Origin: Arthrobacter sp. Soc17.1.1.1
Lineage (GTDB): Bacteria; Actinomycetota; Actinomycetes; Actinomycetales; Micrococcaceae
NCBI RefSeq assembly: GCF_036867195.1
Contig: NZ_JBAJII010000001.1
Location: forward strand, 3,038,001 to 3,102,000
Direction of reading: 5' to 3'
DNA length: 64,000 nucleotides
In this document: piece after piece, positions 27,312 through 34,992 of the stretch
How the letters are laid out: each line of letters begins with the position of its first letter
Numbering within the stretch: position 1 is the stretch's first letter
Translations under genes and position numbers: made by a program
Notes under the pieces: model-generated
What the model was told of the DNA's origin: nothing
Databases searched by the model: none
What the model saw: the letters and a program-made list of their open reading frames with translations, nothing else

Positions 27312-27596
27312 ATGGACAGCACGGAGCAGTACCCCCTCGATCAGGACCACCTCGACGGCAATGCCCTCGCCGGTGCCCTCGACCAGTTCGTCTCCGACCT
27401 CACGAGTGCCGAGTGCATGTGTGCGGGGTGCGGGTCATCCGGCCCCCTGGCAGCCGCGCTCCTGTACACGAAAGCGCCGGGCATGGTGTTGCGGTGCCCG
27501 ACCTGCACGGCCGTACTGCTCTGCCTCACCGATCAGGGCGACCGGCAGGTCCTCACCATCGACGGCGTCCGGCACCTGGTGATCGCCAGGCCCTGA
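27312..27596 (+). CDS. Small zinc-ribbon protein, DUF6510 type
   Basis: A 94-residue protein with two Cys pairs, CMCAGC near residue 38 and RCPTC near residue 64, which would form a zinc ribbon or bind a cofactor. From memory this type (DUF6510) tends to accompany small sulfite-oxidase-like proteins and FNR partners in actinobacteria, as it does here. ATG 27312 follows AAGGA. Function is not described to my knowledge; a role in cofactor delivery or electron transfer is a guess. Confidence 0.75.
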   Translation: MDSTEQYPLDQDHLDGNALAGALDQFVSDLTSAECMCAGCGSSGPLAAALLYTKAPGMVLRCPTCTAVLLCLTDQGDRQVLTIDGVRHLVIARP

Positions 27597-27655
27597 GCCT
27601 CGGCCCCTGTGGAGATCGAGCCCCCCACTACCCCTCCACACCGGCAGCTCGGCCA

Positions 27656-27690
27656 TGATTAATAGAACACATGTTCGATACGATCGTGTC
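27656..27690 (+). promoter_or_regulatory. LexA-type SOS box in a probable leaderless promoter
   Basis: TAGAACACATGTTCGA at 27663-27678 matches the actinobacterial SOS box TCGAAC-N4-GTTCGA at all but one position. It lies directly before a -10-like TACGAT (27679-27684), and the ATG at 27691 comes 7 nt later, the layout of a leaderless transcript repressed by LexA. The -35 (TGATTA, 27656) is weak. Confidence 0.7.
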
Positions 27691-29325
27691 ATGCCCGTCA
27701 CACCGATCAAGCGTTACTCCGAGCCGGGGTCCTCCCTGGACGAGGCTCACTCCCTCCTGAGCGACTGCGCACTCGGGTTGGCCCAGTACCACCACCTCCT
27801 GTCGCGGCAGGACGCCCTCCGGTTCGTCCTCGAGGTGGAGCAGGTGTCGAAGGTCATCGACCACCTCCAGGTCCTCGCCGCGCGCGTCGCGGATCAGCAC
27901 GGCCTCGCCTTCGGGCCCGAGGTCGGTCCCACCGCACCCGGTTCCGAGGGAGCTGTCTCACCGGAGGATCCCGCGACCGCCTCGTCCGCCGATACCGGCC
28001 ACGGCTTCAGGAACTGTGCGGACTTCCTGAGGGAGACACTGGGCATCAGCCGCATCGAGGCGAAGCGACGGCTCACGCTGGCCGCCGTCGTGCTGCCGGG
28101 CATGTCGCCGACCGGGAATCCGATCCCTCCCTCGCTGGCGGCACTCGGGGAAGCCGTGGGTTCCTTCGTCGTCAGCGGCCGGGCGGCATCCGTCGTCGCA
28201 CAGGCCCTCGAACGGGTGCAGTGCGTCGCAACGCCGGAGCAGCTGGAATCCATGGAACATCATCTGACGAGGCAGGCCATGGAGTCCGACGAGGACATCC
28301 TCCGTGTCCTCGCGCGCCGCTGGGAGGCGGTGCTCGAGCAGGACGGGCAGGAACCAACGGAGAAGGTGCTCCGCGCACGGCAGGGCGTCTTCCTCAAGGG
28401 CCGGCGTGGCGGGCTGAACGTCCTGGAGATCGGCGCCACGGAAGAGCAGTTCGAACAACTCGCGACCGTCATGAACGCAGCCGCCAACCCGCGGGCATCC
28501 ACCGGACCCGGTGAGGATCCGATCGAGGGCGGACCACCGCACGGGGCAGGCCAGGCGGCGTCCGGCTCACCCGGCTCGTCCGGCTCACCCGGCTCGTCCG
28601 GCTCATCCGGCTCATCCGGCTCATCCGGCTCATCCGGCTCATCCGCGGATCACGGAGGCCCGACCCGCGCGCAGCAACTCCTCGAGGGTCTTGTCTCGGC
28701 GTGCGGTATCGCCCTGGCAACGGGCGGCCTGCCTGCAACGGGCGGGCATCGTCCGCAGGTGATGGTGACCATCGGTTACGAGGACCTGGTCGGCGAGACC
28801 GCGCGGCCCGGTGATGCCGTCTTCTCGGAGCAGATCGATGCACGGAGCATCCGGAGGATCGCCTGTGATGCCGACATCATCCCGCTGGTCCTCGGTGGTG
28901 CGGGGCAGATCCTGGACCTCGGACGTGCACAGCGGTTGTTCCCACCGCACCTTCGGAGGGCGCTGGTGGCCAGGGACAAGGGCTGTGCCTTCCCGGACTG
29001 TCCCATCCCGGCCAGCGGGTGCGAGGCACACCACCTCGCGCCGTGGTCGCGGGGCGGTTCGACGAGCATCGACAACGGTGTGCTGCTCTGCTCCCGACAC
29101 CATCACCTCCTCCATCACGATGCGTGGACGGTCGAACTCCGTCGTGGTATCCCATGGTTCAGCGCGCCCGTCGGTCGGAGACGGACCGGCAACCCGCGGA
29201 GGAACCTCTACTGGCAAGCAGGAGTCGCGGTTCAGAGCGAGATCGATGGTACGCCGGGTCATGTCCTGGCTCCTCCGGGCATTGCCTCCCGGGGGTTGGG
29301 ACACGAACTGGACAAGCCTGGTTGA
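27691..29325 (+). CDS. DUF222 / HNH endonuclease-domain protein (13E12-type)
   Basis: A 544-residue protein. The N-terminal two thirds are the DUF222 domain (GFRNCADFLRETLGISRIEA, RWEAVLEQDG). The C-terminal HNH nuclease motif is CEAHHLAPWSRGG...CSRHHHLLHH (residues about 440-470). The family is the REP13E12 type of mycobacteria, often multi-copy and SOS-regulated. I chose ATG 27691 rather than 27655, because the latter would overlap the SOS box. Residues about 290-318 are a GSS/GSP repeat between the two domains. It is followed by a convergent crcB operon. Confidence 0.85.
   Translation: MPVTPIKRYSEPGSSLDEAHSLLSDCALGLAQYHHLLSRQDALRFVLEVEQVSKVIDHLQVLAARVADQHGLAFGPEVGPTAPGSEGAVSPEDPATASSADTGHGFRNCADFLRETLGISRIEAKRRLTLAAVVLPGMSPTGNPIPPSLAALGEAVGSFVVSGRAASVVAQALERVQCVATPEQLESMEHHLTRQAMESDEDILRVLARRWEAVLEQDGQEPTEKVLRARQGVFLKGRRGGLNVLEIGATEEQFEQLATVMNAAANPRASTGPGEDPIEGGPPHGAGQAASGSPGSSGSPGSSGSSGSSGSSGSSGSSADHGGPTRAQQLLEGLVSACGIALATGGLPATGGHRPQVMVTIGYEDLVGETARPGDAVFSEQIDARSIRRIACDADIIPLVLGGAGQILDLGRAQRLFPPHLRRALVARDKGCAFPDCPIPASGCEAHHLAPWSRGGSTSIDNGVLLCSRHHHLLHHDAWTVELRRGIPWFSAPVGRRRTGNPRRNLYWQAGVAVQSEIDGTPGHVLAPPGIASRGLGHELDKPG
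28561..28645 (+). repeat. 9-bp in-frame repeat in the DUF222/HNH gene
   Basis: About nine units of GGCTCATCC or GGCTCACCC/GGCTCGTCC encoding G-S-S or G-S-P. The last five units are identical, suggesting recent expansion. The array sits in the linker between the DUF222 and HNH parts. Confidence 0.85.
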
Positions 29326-29382
29326 GTCACTCGCGATCGAGCGCCACAGCTACGCATCACCGGTTCGAGAGGCGTCTTGCTT

Positions 29383-29409
29383 GAGCTCACCGGGCTAGAG
29401 CTCACCGGG
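29383..29409. repeat. Short direct repeat between convergent genes
   Basis: GAGCTCACCGGG occurs twice (29383-29394 and 29398-29409) in the gap between the HNH gene and crcB. No clear hairpin terminator was found. Confidence 0.6.
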
Positions 29410-29512
29410 TTAAGTCACCAGGCCTGGGGCCGCGGGTGGCGGGGCTAGCCTGGGGCACCGGGTGCAGGTTCGCTGGGTGTGCGTAGGCAGCAGGCCCTCA
29501 GGACGGACCCGG

Positions 29513-29893
29513 TCAGGCCACCAGGAACCCGGTCACGAGGCCGAGGGCTGCTGCCGCAAGCGCCGCGACCGCCGTTCCGATCCCTGACATGATTGCCGCT
29601 TTCGTGTGACCCGCCTGGATCAGTCGCACCGTCTCGCTGCTGGCCGTGCTGAAGGTGGTGTATCCGCCGAGGAAACCCGTGCCGCCGATCACCAACCACG
29701 AGGGCGGAAGCGCGGACGCAAGGACCAGCCCGGTCAGCAGCCCGAGCAACAGCGAACCACTGACATTGACGGCCATCGTGCCGATCGGGGCCGTGCCTCG
29801 GACCGACGCCCTGATGACGCCGTCGAGCATGAATCGGGCGACCGCCCCGAGTCCTCCGGCGGCGCCGAGCACGAGGACGTCGAACACGCTCAC
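29513..29893 (-). CDS. crcB: Fluoride exporter CrcB/FluC, subunit 2
   Basis: A 126-residue four-helix membrane protein. Family marks are GAVARFML, FPI/GTMAVNVSGSLLLG, and GTGFLGGYTTFSTASSETV. FluC channels are dual-topology dimers; organisms with two genes form heterodimers in opposite orientation, as this tandem pair would. The GTG start overlaps the upstream crcB stop by 4 nt. Confidence 0.9.
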   Translation of the reverse strand: MSVFDVLVLGAAGGLGAVARFMLDGVIRASVRGTAPIGTMAVNVSGSLLLGLLTGLVLASALPPSWLVIGGTGFLGGYTTFSTASSETVRLIQAGHTKAAIMSGIGTAVAALAAAALGLVTGFLVA

Positions 29894-30738
29894 GACGTCA
29901 TCCCCGTCGACGCGTCCGGGCCGGGCCCCTGACGAGGTGCCGCACCCGGTTCCGGCCCCGACCCCTCATCAGCTGAAGGACCACGGCGAGTCCGTGCACC
30001 CACCGCGATCCCTGCCGCCGCCACGACGAGGCCCAGGAGGGCGGATCCTGCGAGATAGGCGATTCCCTCAACCACCCTGCCGGAATCGAGAAGGAGGGCG
30101 GAGTCGACAGCAAGGGCGCTGTAGGTGGTGAAGCCACCGAGGAAGCCCGTGCCGAGGAGCAGGCGGATCGCTCGTCGGCGTCCTTCGTCGGGACCGTGCT
30201 GCGCAAGAGCCTCGAGCAGAAGTCCGAGTGCGAAGGCGCCGGCGATGTTGATCAGGAAGATCCCGAGCGGCAGGCCTGCGGGAGTAGGGAGTGCCCCGGC
30301 GAGACCGAACCGGGCAAGGGTTCCGCTCATCCCGCCGATGAACACCAACAGCAGGTAGGTGGGCGTGACATGAGGAGGTCTGCCGGCAGGCGCTGACGGT
30401 AGTGGGCCGGGTGCCTCGGACGATCCGGATGATACCGATCTGGATGACGACGATCCGGATGATGCCGGTGCTACGAAGGCGGCAGATTCGTGGGCAGGCG
30501 ATCCGGCCTGCTCGATCGACGCCCGCGACGCAACAGGCGCATCCGGCCCAGGCAACCCGGGCGATCCAGCCTGCTCAATCGACGCGTGCGACACCACAGG
30601 CACCTCCGACCTAGGCAACCCGGGCACCCAAGATGGCTCAGACGGCTCAGACGGCTCAGACGGCTCAGACGGCTCAGACGGCTCAGACGGCTCAGACGGC
30701 TCAGACGGCTCAGACGGCTCAGACGGCTCAGACGACAT
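29890..30738 (-). CDS. crcB: Fluoride exporter CrcB/FluC, subunit 1, with a long repetitive N-terminal extension
   Basis: A 282-residue protein. The last 165 residues or so are a normal FluC subunit (GTLARFGLAGAL, FLINIAGAFALGLLL, GTGFLGGFTTYSALAVD). Before it is a 118-residue extension with no homologue known to me: (SEP)11 from an 11-copy 9-bp repeat, then two copies of a 22-residue element containing ASIEQAGSPGLPG, then a Ser-rich stretch. The start ATG 30738 overlaps the stop of the hydrolase gene. A downstream non-ATG start would give a normal-length protein and cannot be excluded, but no ATG exists until the core. Confidence 0.8.
   Translation of the reverse strand: MSSEPSEPSEPSEPSEPSEPSEPSEPSEPSEPSEPSWVPGLPRSEVPVVSHASIEQAGSPGLPGPDAPVASRASIEQAGSPAHESAAFVAPASSGSSSSRSVSSGSSEAPGPLPSAPAGRPPHVTPTYLLLVFIGGMSGTLARFGLAGALPTPAGLPLGIFLINIAGAFALGLLLEALAQHGPDEGRRRAIRLLLGTGFLGGFTTYSALAVDSALLLDSGRVVEGIAYLAGSALLGLVVAAAGIAVGARTRRGPSADEGSGPEPGAAPRQGPGPDASTGMTS
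30635..30733 (-). repeat. 9-bp perfect tandem repeat, 11 copies, in crcB subunit 1
   Basis: Eleven identical units of GGCTCAGAC (plus strand), encoding Ser-Glu-Pro on the minus strand. The first unit (30725-30733) also contains the TGA stop codon of the upstream hydrolase gene, so the array grew exactly from the hydrolase/crcB junction. Confidence 0.92.
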
Positions 30739-31474
30739 GTCGGGCGAGGAACTCCAGGGTCAAGTTCCATGCGTCTTCAGCGGCCTCCGGGCGATACGCG
30801 AAGCGATTGGAGTCGTTGAAGAAGGCGTGACCGGCACCCTGATAGACCCTGGGCGTGAAATCGACACCTGCGACGTCCATTGCTGCTTCGAGCGCCGGCA
30901 GCGCCGCGATGAGGGGCTTGTCGTCCTGACCGTAGAAGGCCAGGACGGGTGCCTTGATGCGCGCCAGTTCCTCGTCCGAGAACGACGCCTGACCGTAGAA
31001 GGGCACGCATGCCATCAGACGTGGTTCTTCGACGGCCAGGGAGAAGCTGTAGGTTCCACCGAAGCAGAAACCGGTGATGCCGACACGCCCTGCGACGTCG
31101 GTATCGTCGTACAGGAACTCGAAGCACGCCCGGACCCGCTCCGTGGTGAGCGCCCCGAACTCGGGATTCCGCAAGGGTGCAAGGAGTGCCCTGAGCTTCG
31201 GTTGCGCCTCGTTGCGCACTGCCTCGTCCGGGCTCGCGATCGCCTCACCGATTCCTGCAGTGTTCTCCTCGGTGATGCCCTGGTCGGCGAGCAGATCGGG
31301 TGCGACGACGACATACCCTTCCCGCGCGAACCGGTCCGCGACGTCGCGGGTATGGCTGACGAGCCCCCATACCTCGTGGATCAGGACGAGCCCGCCCCGC
31401 ACAGGCCCGGCCGGACGGACCACATAGGCGGAAAGGGTGCCCGCAGGCATGACGACGTCCTGGATCGGGCTCAT
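30728..31474 (-). CDS. Dienelactone hydrolase family protein
   Basis: A 248-residue alpha/beta hydrolase of the DLH type, with the Cys nucleophile in GFCFGGTYS, catalytic Asp in YGQDDKPL and His in GAGHAFF. Substrates may be dienelactones or other lactones and esters. The ATG at 31474 overlaps the upstream stop by 4 nt, and its own stop lies in the crcB repeat. The fusion of DLH with fluoride exporter genes in one transcript could reflect fluoroacetate-type dehalogenation, but that is speculation. Confidence 0.85.
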   Translation of the reverse strand: MSPIQDVVMPAGTLSAYVVRPAGPVRGGLVLIHEVWGLVSHTRDVADRFAREGYVVVAPDLLADQGITEENTAGIGEAIASPDEAVRNEAQPKLRALLAPLRNPEFGALTTERVRACFEFLYDDTDVAGRVGITGFCFGGTYSFSLAVEEPRLMACVPFYGQASFSDEELARIKAPVLAFYGQDDKPLIAALPALEAAMDVAGVDFTPRVYQGAGHAFFNDSNRFAYRPEAAEDAWNLTLEFLARHVV

Positions 31475-31878
31475 TCGCCTAGGCTTGCACGCTTCTTGAT
31501 GTTGCGCCAGCCGCCTGCACGGTTGTCCGCGATGATGGCCCTGAACATCTCCCGCAGTGCATCCTCGTCCAACGGCCCGTCCTCGTAGAGCGCGACCGTC
31601 CGCCCCGTGGAGTTGGAGGTACCACCTGTGATGATGCCGTGCGGATCGGGTGCCAGCCCGCCGTCGTACAGGAACACGTTGACGTGGTCCTTCGTGGCAA
31701 GCAGCGCACACACGTTGCCGTCGAGGACGAAGTAGGGCTGCCGGGTGCGCTTGATCGTCTCCTGCACCTCGGGATCCGCCTCGTGCACGAGACGACGGAC
31801 CGTGTGGCAGATGTCCTGCTGCCAGCGCGGTAGGGCTGCGATGTAGTCGTCCACCCGGGTGTCGGGCACTCCTGCCAT
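31471..31878 (-). CDS. DUF1801 domain protein
   Basis: A 135-residue protein with the DUF1801 pattern: DDYIAALPRWQQDICHTVRRLVHEADPE near the N terminus and YFVLDGNVCALLATKDHVNVFL in the middle. The family has no agreed function. It is the first gene of a minus-strand operon (DUF1801, hydrolase, crcB, crcB) with overlaps of 4, 11 and 4 nt. Confidence 0.82.
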   Translation of the reverse strand: MAGVPDTRVDDYIAALPRWQQDICHTVRRLVHEADPEVQETIKRTRQPYFVLDGNVCALLATKDHVNVFLYDGGLAPDPHGIITGGTSNSTGRTVALYEDGPLDEDALREMFRAIIADNRAGGWRNIKKRASLGE

Positions 31879-31958
31879 GGAGACAGTGTGCCAGTGGACG
31901 CATCAGGCCGGAAGTGTCCCGCGAGCACAACGGGCCACCAGGAGGGAGGCCCGGCAGC

Positions 31959-32489
31959 TCAGCTGGGCGTGAGGACGGGACATACCACCCGGAGTTCGCG
32001 CAATGGCGGAGTGAAGCCGGCGTCGTCCTGGGTCACGCCGTCGACATGCCACCCGTGCCGTTCGTAGAAGGCCACGGCACGCGCATTACCGTCCGCGACC
32101 CACAGGTACGCCTCGCGGTAGCCCATCGCGGCCAGTTCACGGACCGACTGTGCAAAGAGGAGCGACCCGAGACCACGCGACCAGTAGGCAGGGCTCAGGT
32201 TGATGGCGTGGATCTCTCCCACGCCGTCGCCGACCTCGTCCCGCGGGGCCCCGAATCCCGACCAGCCGACCACCTGCCCGTCGATGCAGAGGACGAGCTG
32301 CGACACCCCCTCGCCCGGCGAGGCGAGGCTGCGCTCCCACCGTGCCGTCATCCGGTCATGATCCAGGGCAGCGAGGAACTCCGCCGGAAGGATGCCATCG
32401 TACGCAGCGCGCCATGCATCGATCTGCGAACGGGCAAAGGCTGCCGCATCGGCAGGTGTCGCTCTCCTGATGGTGCACGTACCGTCCAT
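31959..32489 (-). CDS. GNAT-family acetyltransferase
   Basis: A 176-residue N-acetyltransferase. Typical GNAT segments are IRRATPADAAAFA at the N terminus, GEIHAINLSPAYWSRGLGSLL (acetyl-CoA loop) and AYLWVADGNARAVAFYERHGW. ATG 32489 follows GAGGAA. It is divergent from a second acetyltransferase. The substrate is unknown. Confidence 0.82.
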   Translation of the reverse strand: MDGTCTIRRATPADAAAFARSQIDAWRAAYDGILPAEFLAALDHDRMTARWERSLASPGEGVSQLVLCIDGQVVGWSGFGAPRDEVGDGVGEIHAINLSPAYWSRGLGSLLFAQSVRELAAMGYREAYLWVADGNARAVAFYERHGWHVDGVTQDDAGFTPPLRELRVVCPVLTPS

Positions 32490-32560
32490 CGTTCCTCTTC
32501 CCCCGTGGCCCCTCCGCACCTTCCGGACCAGCTCGGCGTACGTCCACTACTGTTGCGCAG

Positions 32561-33097
32561 GTGTTGCCTCCCACCCTGCCATCTCCGGTACGCATGCGTC
32601 TGCTCGCCACAACCGATTCGACCGCACTCGCTCGGGCCTACCGCGACAACCGCGAACACCTCGCGCCGTGGGAGCCGTCCCGCGACGACGCCTTCTTCAC
32701 CCCGGCAGGACAGTCGGAGCAGATCAGCACCCATGTCGCAGGCCTGGCGTCCGGTACCGAGGTTCCGTGGGTGATGACGACGGAGGAGCGCATCGTCGGC
32801 GCCATCACCCTCACCGGAATCGTGCGCGGGCCCTTCCTCAGTGCGCACGTCGGCTACTGGGTCGACGCCCGGCTCCAGGGCCAGGGCGTGTGCTCGGGCG
32901 CACTCAGGGCAGCGCTGCTGCACGCACGCGACGAGCTCGGGCTGCACCGCGTCCAGGCATCGGTCCTGCCCCGGAATGCGCCCTCGAGAGCCGTCCTGGA
33001 CCGGGCCGGCTTCACCGTGATCGGCCTGGCGCCGTCGTACCTTCGGATCGCGGGCGCCTGGCAGGACCACCTGCTCTACCAGCGCATCCTGACCTGA
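32561..33097 (+). CDS. RimJ/RimL-type GNAT acetyltransferase
   Basis: A 178-residue acetyltransferase of the ribosomal-protein-alanine branch: LARAYRDNREHLAPWEP, VGYWVDARLQGQGVCSGALRAALLHAR, ASVLPRNAPSRAVLDRAGF. Start GTG 32561 is weak; the core starts a few residues later. It ends at a pentanucleotide repeat. Confidence 0.8.
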   Translation: MLPPTLPSPVRMRLLATTDSTALARAYRDNREHLAPWEPSRDDAFFTPAGQSEQISTHVAGLASGTEVPWVMTTEERIVGAITLTGIVRGPFLSAHVGYWVDARLQGQGVCSGALRAALLHARDELGLHRVQASVLPRNAPSRAVLDRAGFTVIGLAPSYLRIAGAWQDHLLYQRILT

Positions 33098-33146
33098 CCC
33101 GACCTGACCCGACCCGACCCGACCCCACCCGACCCGACCCCACCCG
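33093..33146. repeat. Pentanucleotide repeat, about 11 units, after the acetyltransferase gene
   Basis: Units of CGACC, TGACC and CCACC run from the stop codon of the acetyltransferase gene. The first unit contains the gene's TGA, so expansion or loss could extend the protein. No hairpin. Confidence 0.75.
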
Positions 33147-33275
33147 CGGAACTGACCACGGCCACACTCCACCCGCGTCCTGCTGCGAGGTGATAGGGCC
33201 GGGCAGCTGGGGCGTCCCGTACTGCGGGGAGTACTATCGGTGCCACCACAATCAGTCAACGACGACGGACGTGTG

Positions 33276-33614
33276 ATGAATACCAGGTTTCTTGTCCTGC
33301 TCGGCATACTCGGCATCTCCCTCGGGATCCTCGCCCAGGTCTCTGGCGCCCGGGGCTATCCCCTCCTCCTGATCGCCGCCGGCGGCGTCGTACTCGCACT
33401 TCCCTGCGTGCATCGCAGCGGCGGGAAGTGCGTCTCCCGGCACGACGACGGCGACGTCGCGTTCTCGATGCCTCCCGTCGGGACCTGCCCTCCGGAGCGG
33501 CTACGCGAGGCCCGCCTGCTGGCAGCCCGCGTGGTCGAATCGGCGAATCCGCCGGGAGCCGCCGGCACCGCTGAGGCGCCAGACACCGTGGAGGCGGCGC
33601 AGCAGGAACGGTGA
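33276..33614 (+). CDS. Small hypothetical membrane protein
   Basis: A 112-residue protein. Two hydrophobic segments (residues about 4-22 and 28-46) precede a Cys-containing polar tail with an acidic, Ala-rich end. No family recognised. ATG 33276 was chosen because the N terminus then starts at the first membrane segment; the frame is open to 33240. It precedes the epimerase-like gene by 31 nt. Confidence 0.6.
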   Translation: MNTRFLVLLGILGISLGILAQVSGARGYPLLLIAAGGVVLALPCVHRSGGKCVSRHDDGDVAFSMPPVGTCPPERLREARLLAARVVESANPPGAAGTAEAPDTVEAAQQER

Positions 33615-33645
33615 CAGGGAGAATCCGGTCCTGTTGAGTGGGGGC

Positions 33646-34641
33646 ATGAGTCGCATCCTGATCCTCGGTGGTACCGCATGGCTCGGCCGGGAAGTGGCCG
33701 CGCAGCTGGTCGCCGCCGGTCACGACGTCACCTGCCTCGCCCGAGGTACGCAAGGACCCCCTCCACCCGGTGCCGAGCTTGTCGCCGCCGACCGCTCGGC
33801 TCCCCGCGCGTACGACGCCGTCAGCGACACCGACTGGGACGAGGTCATCGAGATCTCGTGGGACATGGACCACGTCACCGGTGCGCTCGCAGCCCTGGCC
33901 CGACGGGCAGCCCACTGGACGCTGATCTCCTCCTGCTCCGTCTACGCTTCGCATGCCGAACCGGGTGCGGACGAGACCGCGGCACTGGTCGACGTCGCGG
34001 CCGACACGACAGGCGACGATTACGCCTCAGCCAAGGTGCTCTGCGAACGAGCGAGTGCAGACGTGCTCGGGGACCGTCTCCTCACCGTCCGTGCCGGCCT
34101 CATCGCAGGACCCGGTGACGGCAGTGACAGGTTCGGCTACTGGGTCTCGCGGTGTGCGCTCGCCGGCGACGAAGACGTCCTCGCACCGACACTCTCCCAC
34201 CGGTACGTCCAGGTCATCGATGTACGCGATCTCGCTGCCTGGACCATCAGCGCAGGTCTGGCGGGAACCGTAGGTGTCATCAACGCGGTCGGTGACGTGC
34301 ATGGCTTCGACGAGGTCATCGCGCGGGCACGCTCCGTCACGGGCCACGCGGGCGCAGTGGTGGAGGCGTCACCCGCATGGCTGGTCGAACAGGGCGTCGC
34401 CTACTGGTCCGGTCCGAGGTCACTGCCACTGTGGCTCCCGGACGAGTTCACGGGGTTCTGCCGACGCAGCAACGCGGCGTTCCGTGCAGCGGGCGGTGAA
34501 CTCAGGGACCTGAGCGAGACACTCCGGGACACGCTGGACGACGAAAGCGCCCGCGGGCTCGAGCGCGACCGGAAGGCCGGCCTGACGAGGAGTGAGGAAC
34601 AGGAACTGCTCGCTGCGCTTTCTGATGCCAGGACCATCTGA
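33646..34641 (+). CDS. NAD-dependent epimerase/reductase-like protein
   Basis: A 331-residue extended short-chain dehydrogenase. The dinucleotide motif is ILGGTAWLGREVA, and HWTLISSCSVYAS and DYASAKVLCERA give the Ser and the YxxxK (Tyr, Lys) pair. Substrate-binding loops resemble the 'isoflavone-reductase/epimerase' members of actinobacteria. GGGGG precedes ATG 33646. Substrate unknown. Confidence 0.78.
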   Translation: MSRILILGGTAWLGREVAAQLVAAGHDVTCLARGTQGPPPPGAELVAADRSAPRAYDAVSDTDWDEVIEISWDMDHVTGALAALARRAAHWTLISSCSVYASHAEPGADETAALVDVAADTTGDDYASAKVLCERASADVLGDRLLTVRAGLIAGPGDGSDRFGYWVSRCALAGDEDVLAPTLSHRYVQVIDVRDLAAWTISAGLAGTVGVINAVGDVHGFDEVIARARSVTGHAGAVVEASPAWLVEQGVAYWSGPRSLPLWLPDEFTGFCRRSNAAFRAAGGELRDLSETLRDTLDDESARGLERDRKAGLTRSEEQELLAALSDARTI

Positions 34642-34992
34642 CCGGCGGCAGCATCGCGCTGGACAGTGACCAGCGGCAGATTCGCACTGAGCAGTGACCA
34701 GCGCGCTGTGAGTACCGTGCCTGAGTACAGCGCCGCGACCGGAACATCGTGAATACCGTGAATACCGCACCCTGCACCAAGCGGTGAGTGCCGAGCCGTG
34801 CATACCGCACCCTGCACCAAGCGGTGAGTGCCGAGCCGTGCATACCGCACCGTGCATACCGCACAGTGACAAGCCGTTGTGGGCCGACCCCTGCTGACGA
34901 ACAGGCCGAGCAACCACGTGCCGCCGGTCAGCCCGATGGCGGACCGGTAACCGCACTCCCGTACCCCCCGAACCGGACGGCGCCGACGCCCC
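34642..34992. repeat. Intergenic region with a 40-bp direct repeat and a 12-bp repeat
   Basis: The 351-bp gap between convergent genes holds no gene that I can see. CAGTGACCAGCG occurs at 34664-34675 and 34692-34703. A 40-bp unit starting TACCGCACCCTGCACCAAGC occurs in near-perfect copies at 34763-34802 and 34803-34842, with a degenerate third copy from 34843. No terminator-like hairpin stands out. Confidence 0.75.

Noticed and set aside
27655..27690. ATG 27655 as start of the DUF222/HNH gene
   Set aside because: The 12 extra codons coincide with the SOS box and -10 element, so the promoter would lie inside the gene.
30402..30830. Plus-strand frames reading MAQTAQTAQ and similar across the crcB repeat
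   Set aside because: A perfect 9-bp repeat is open in several frames; there is no ribosome site and no family.
31879..31958. Fluoride riboswitch before the crcB operon
   Set aside because: No match to the conserved fluoride aptamer pattern in the short upstream gap.
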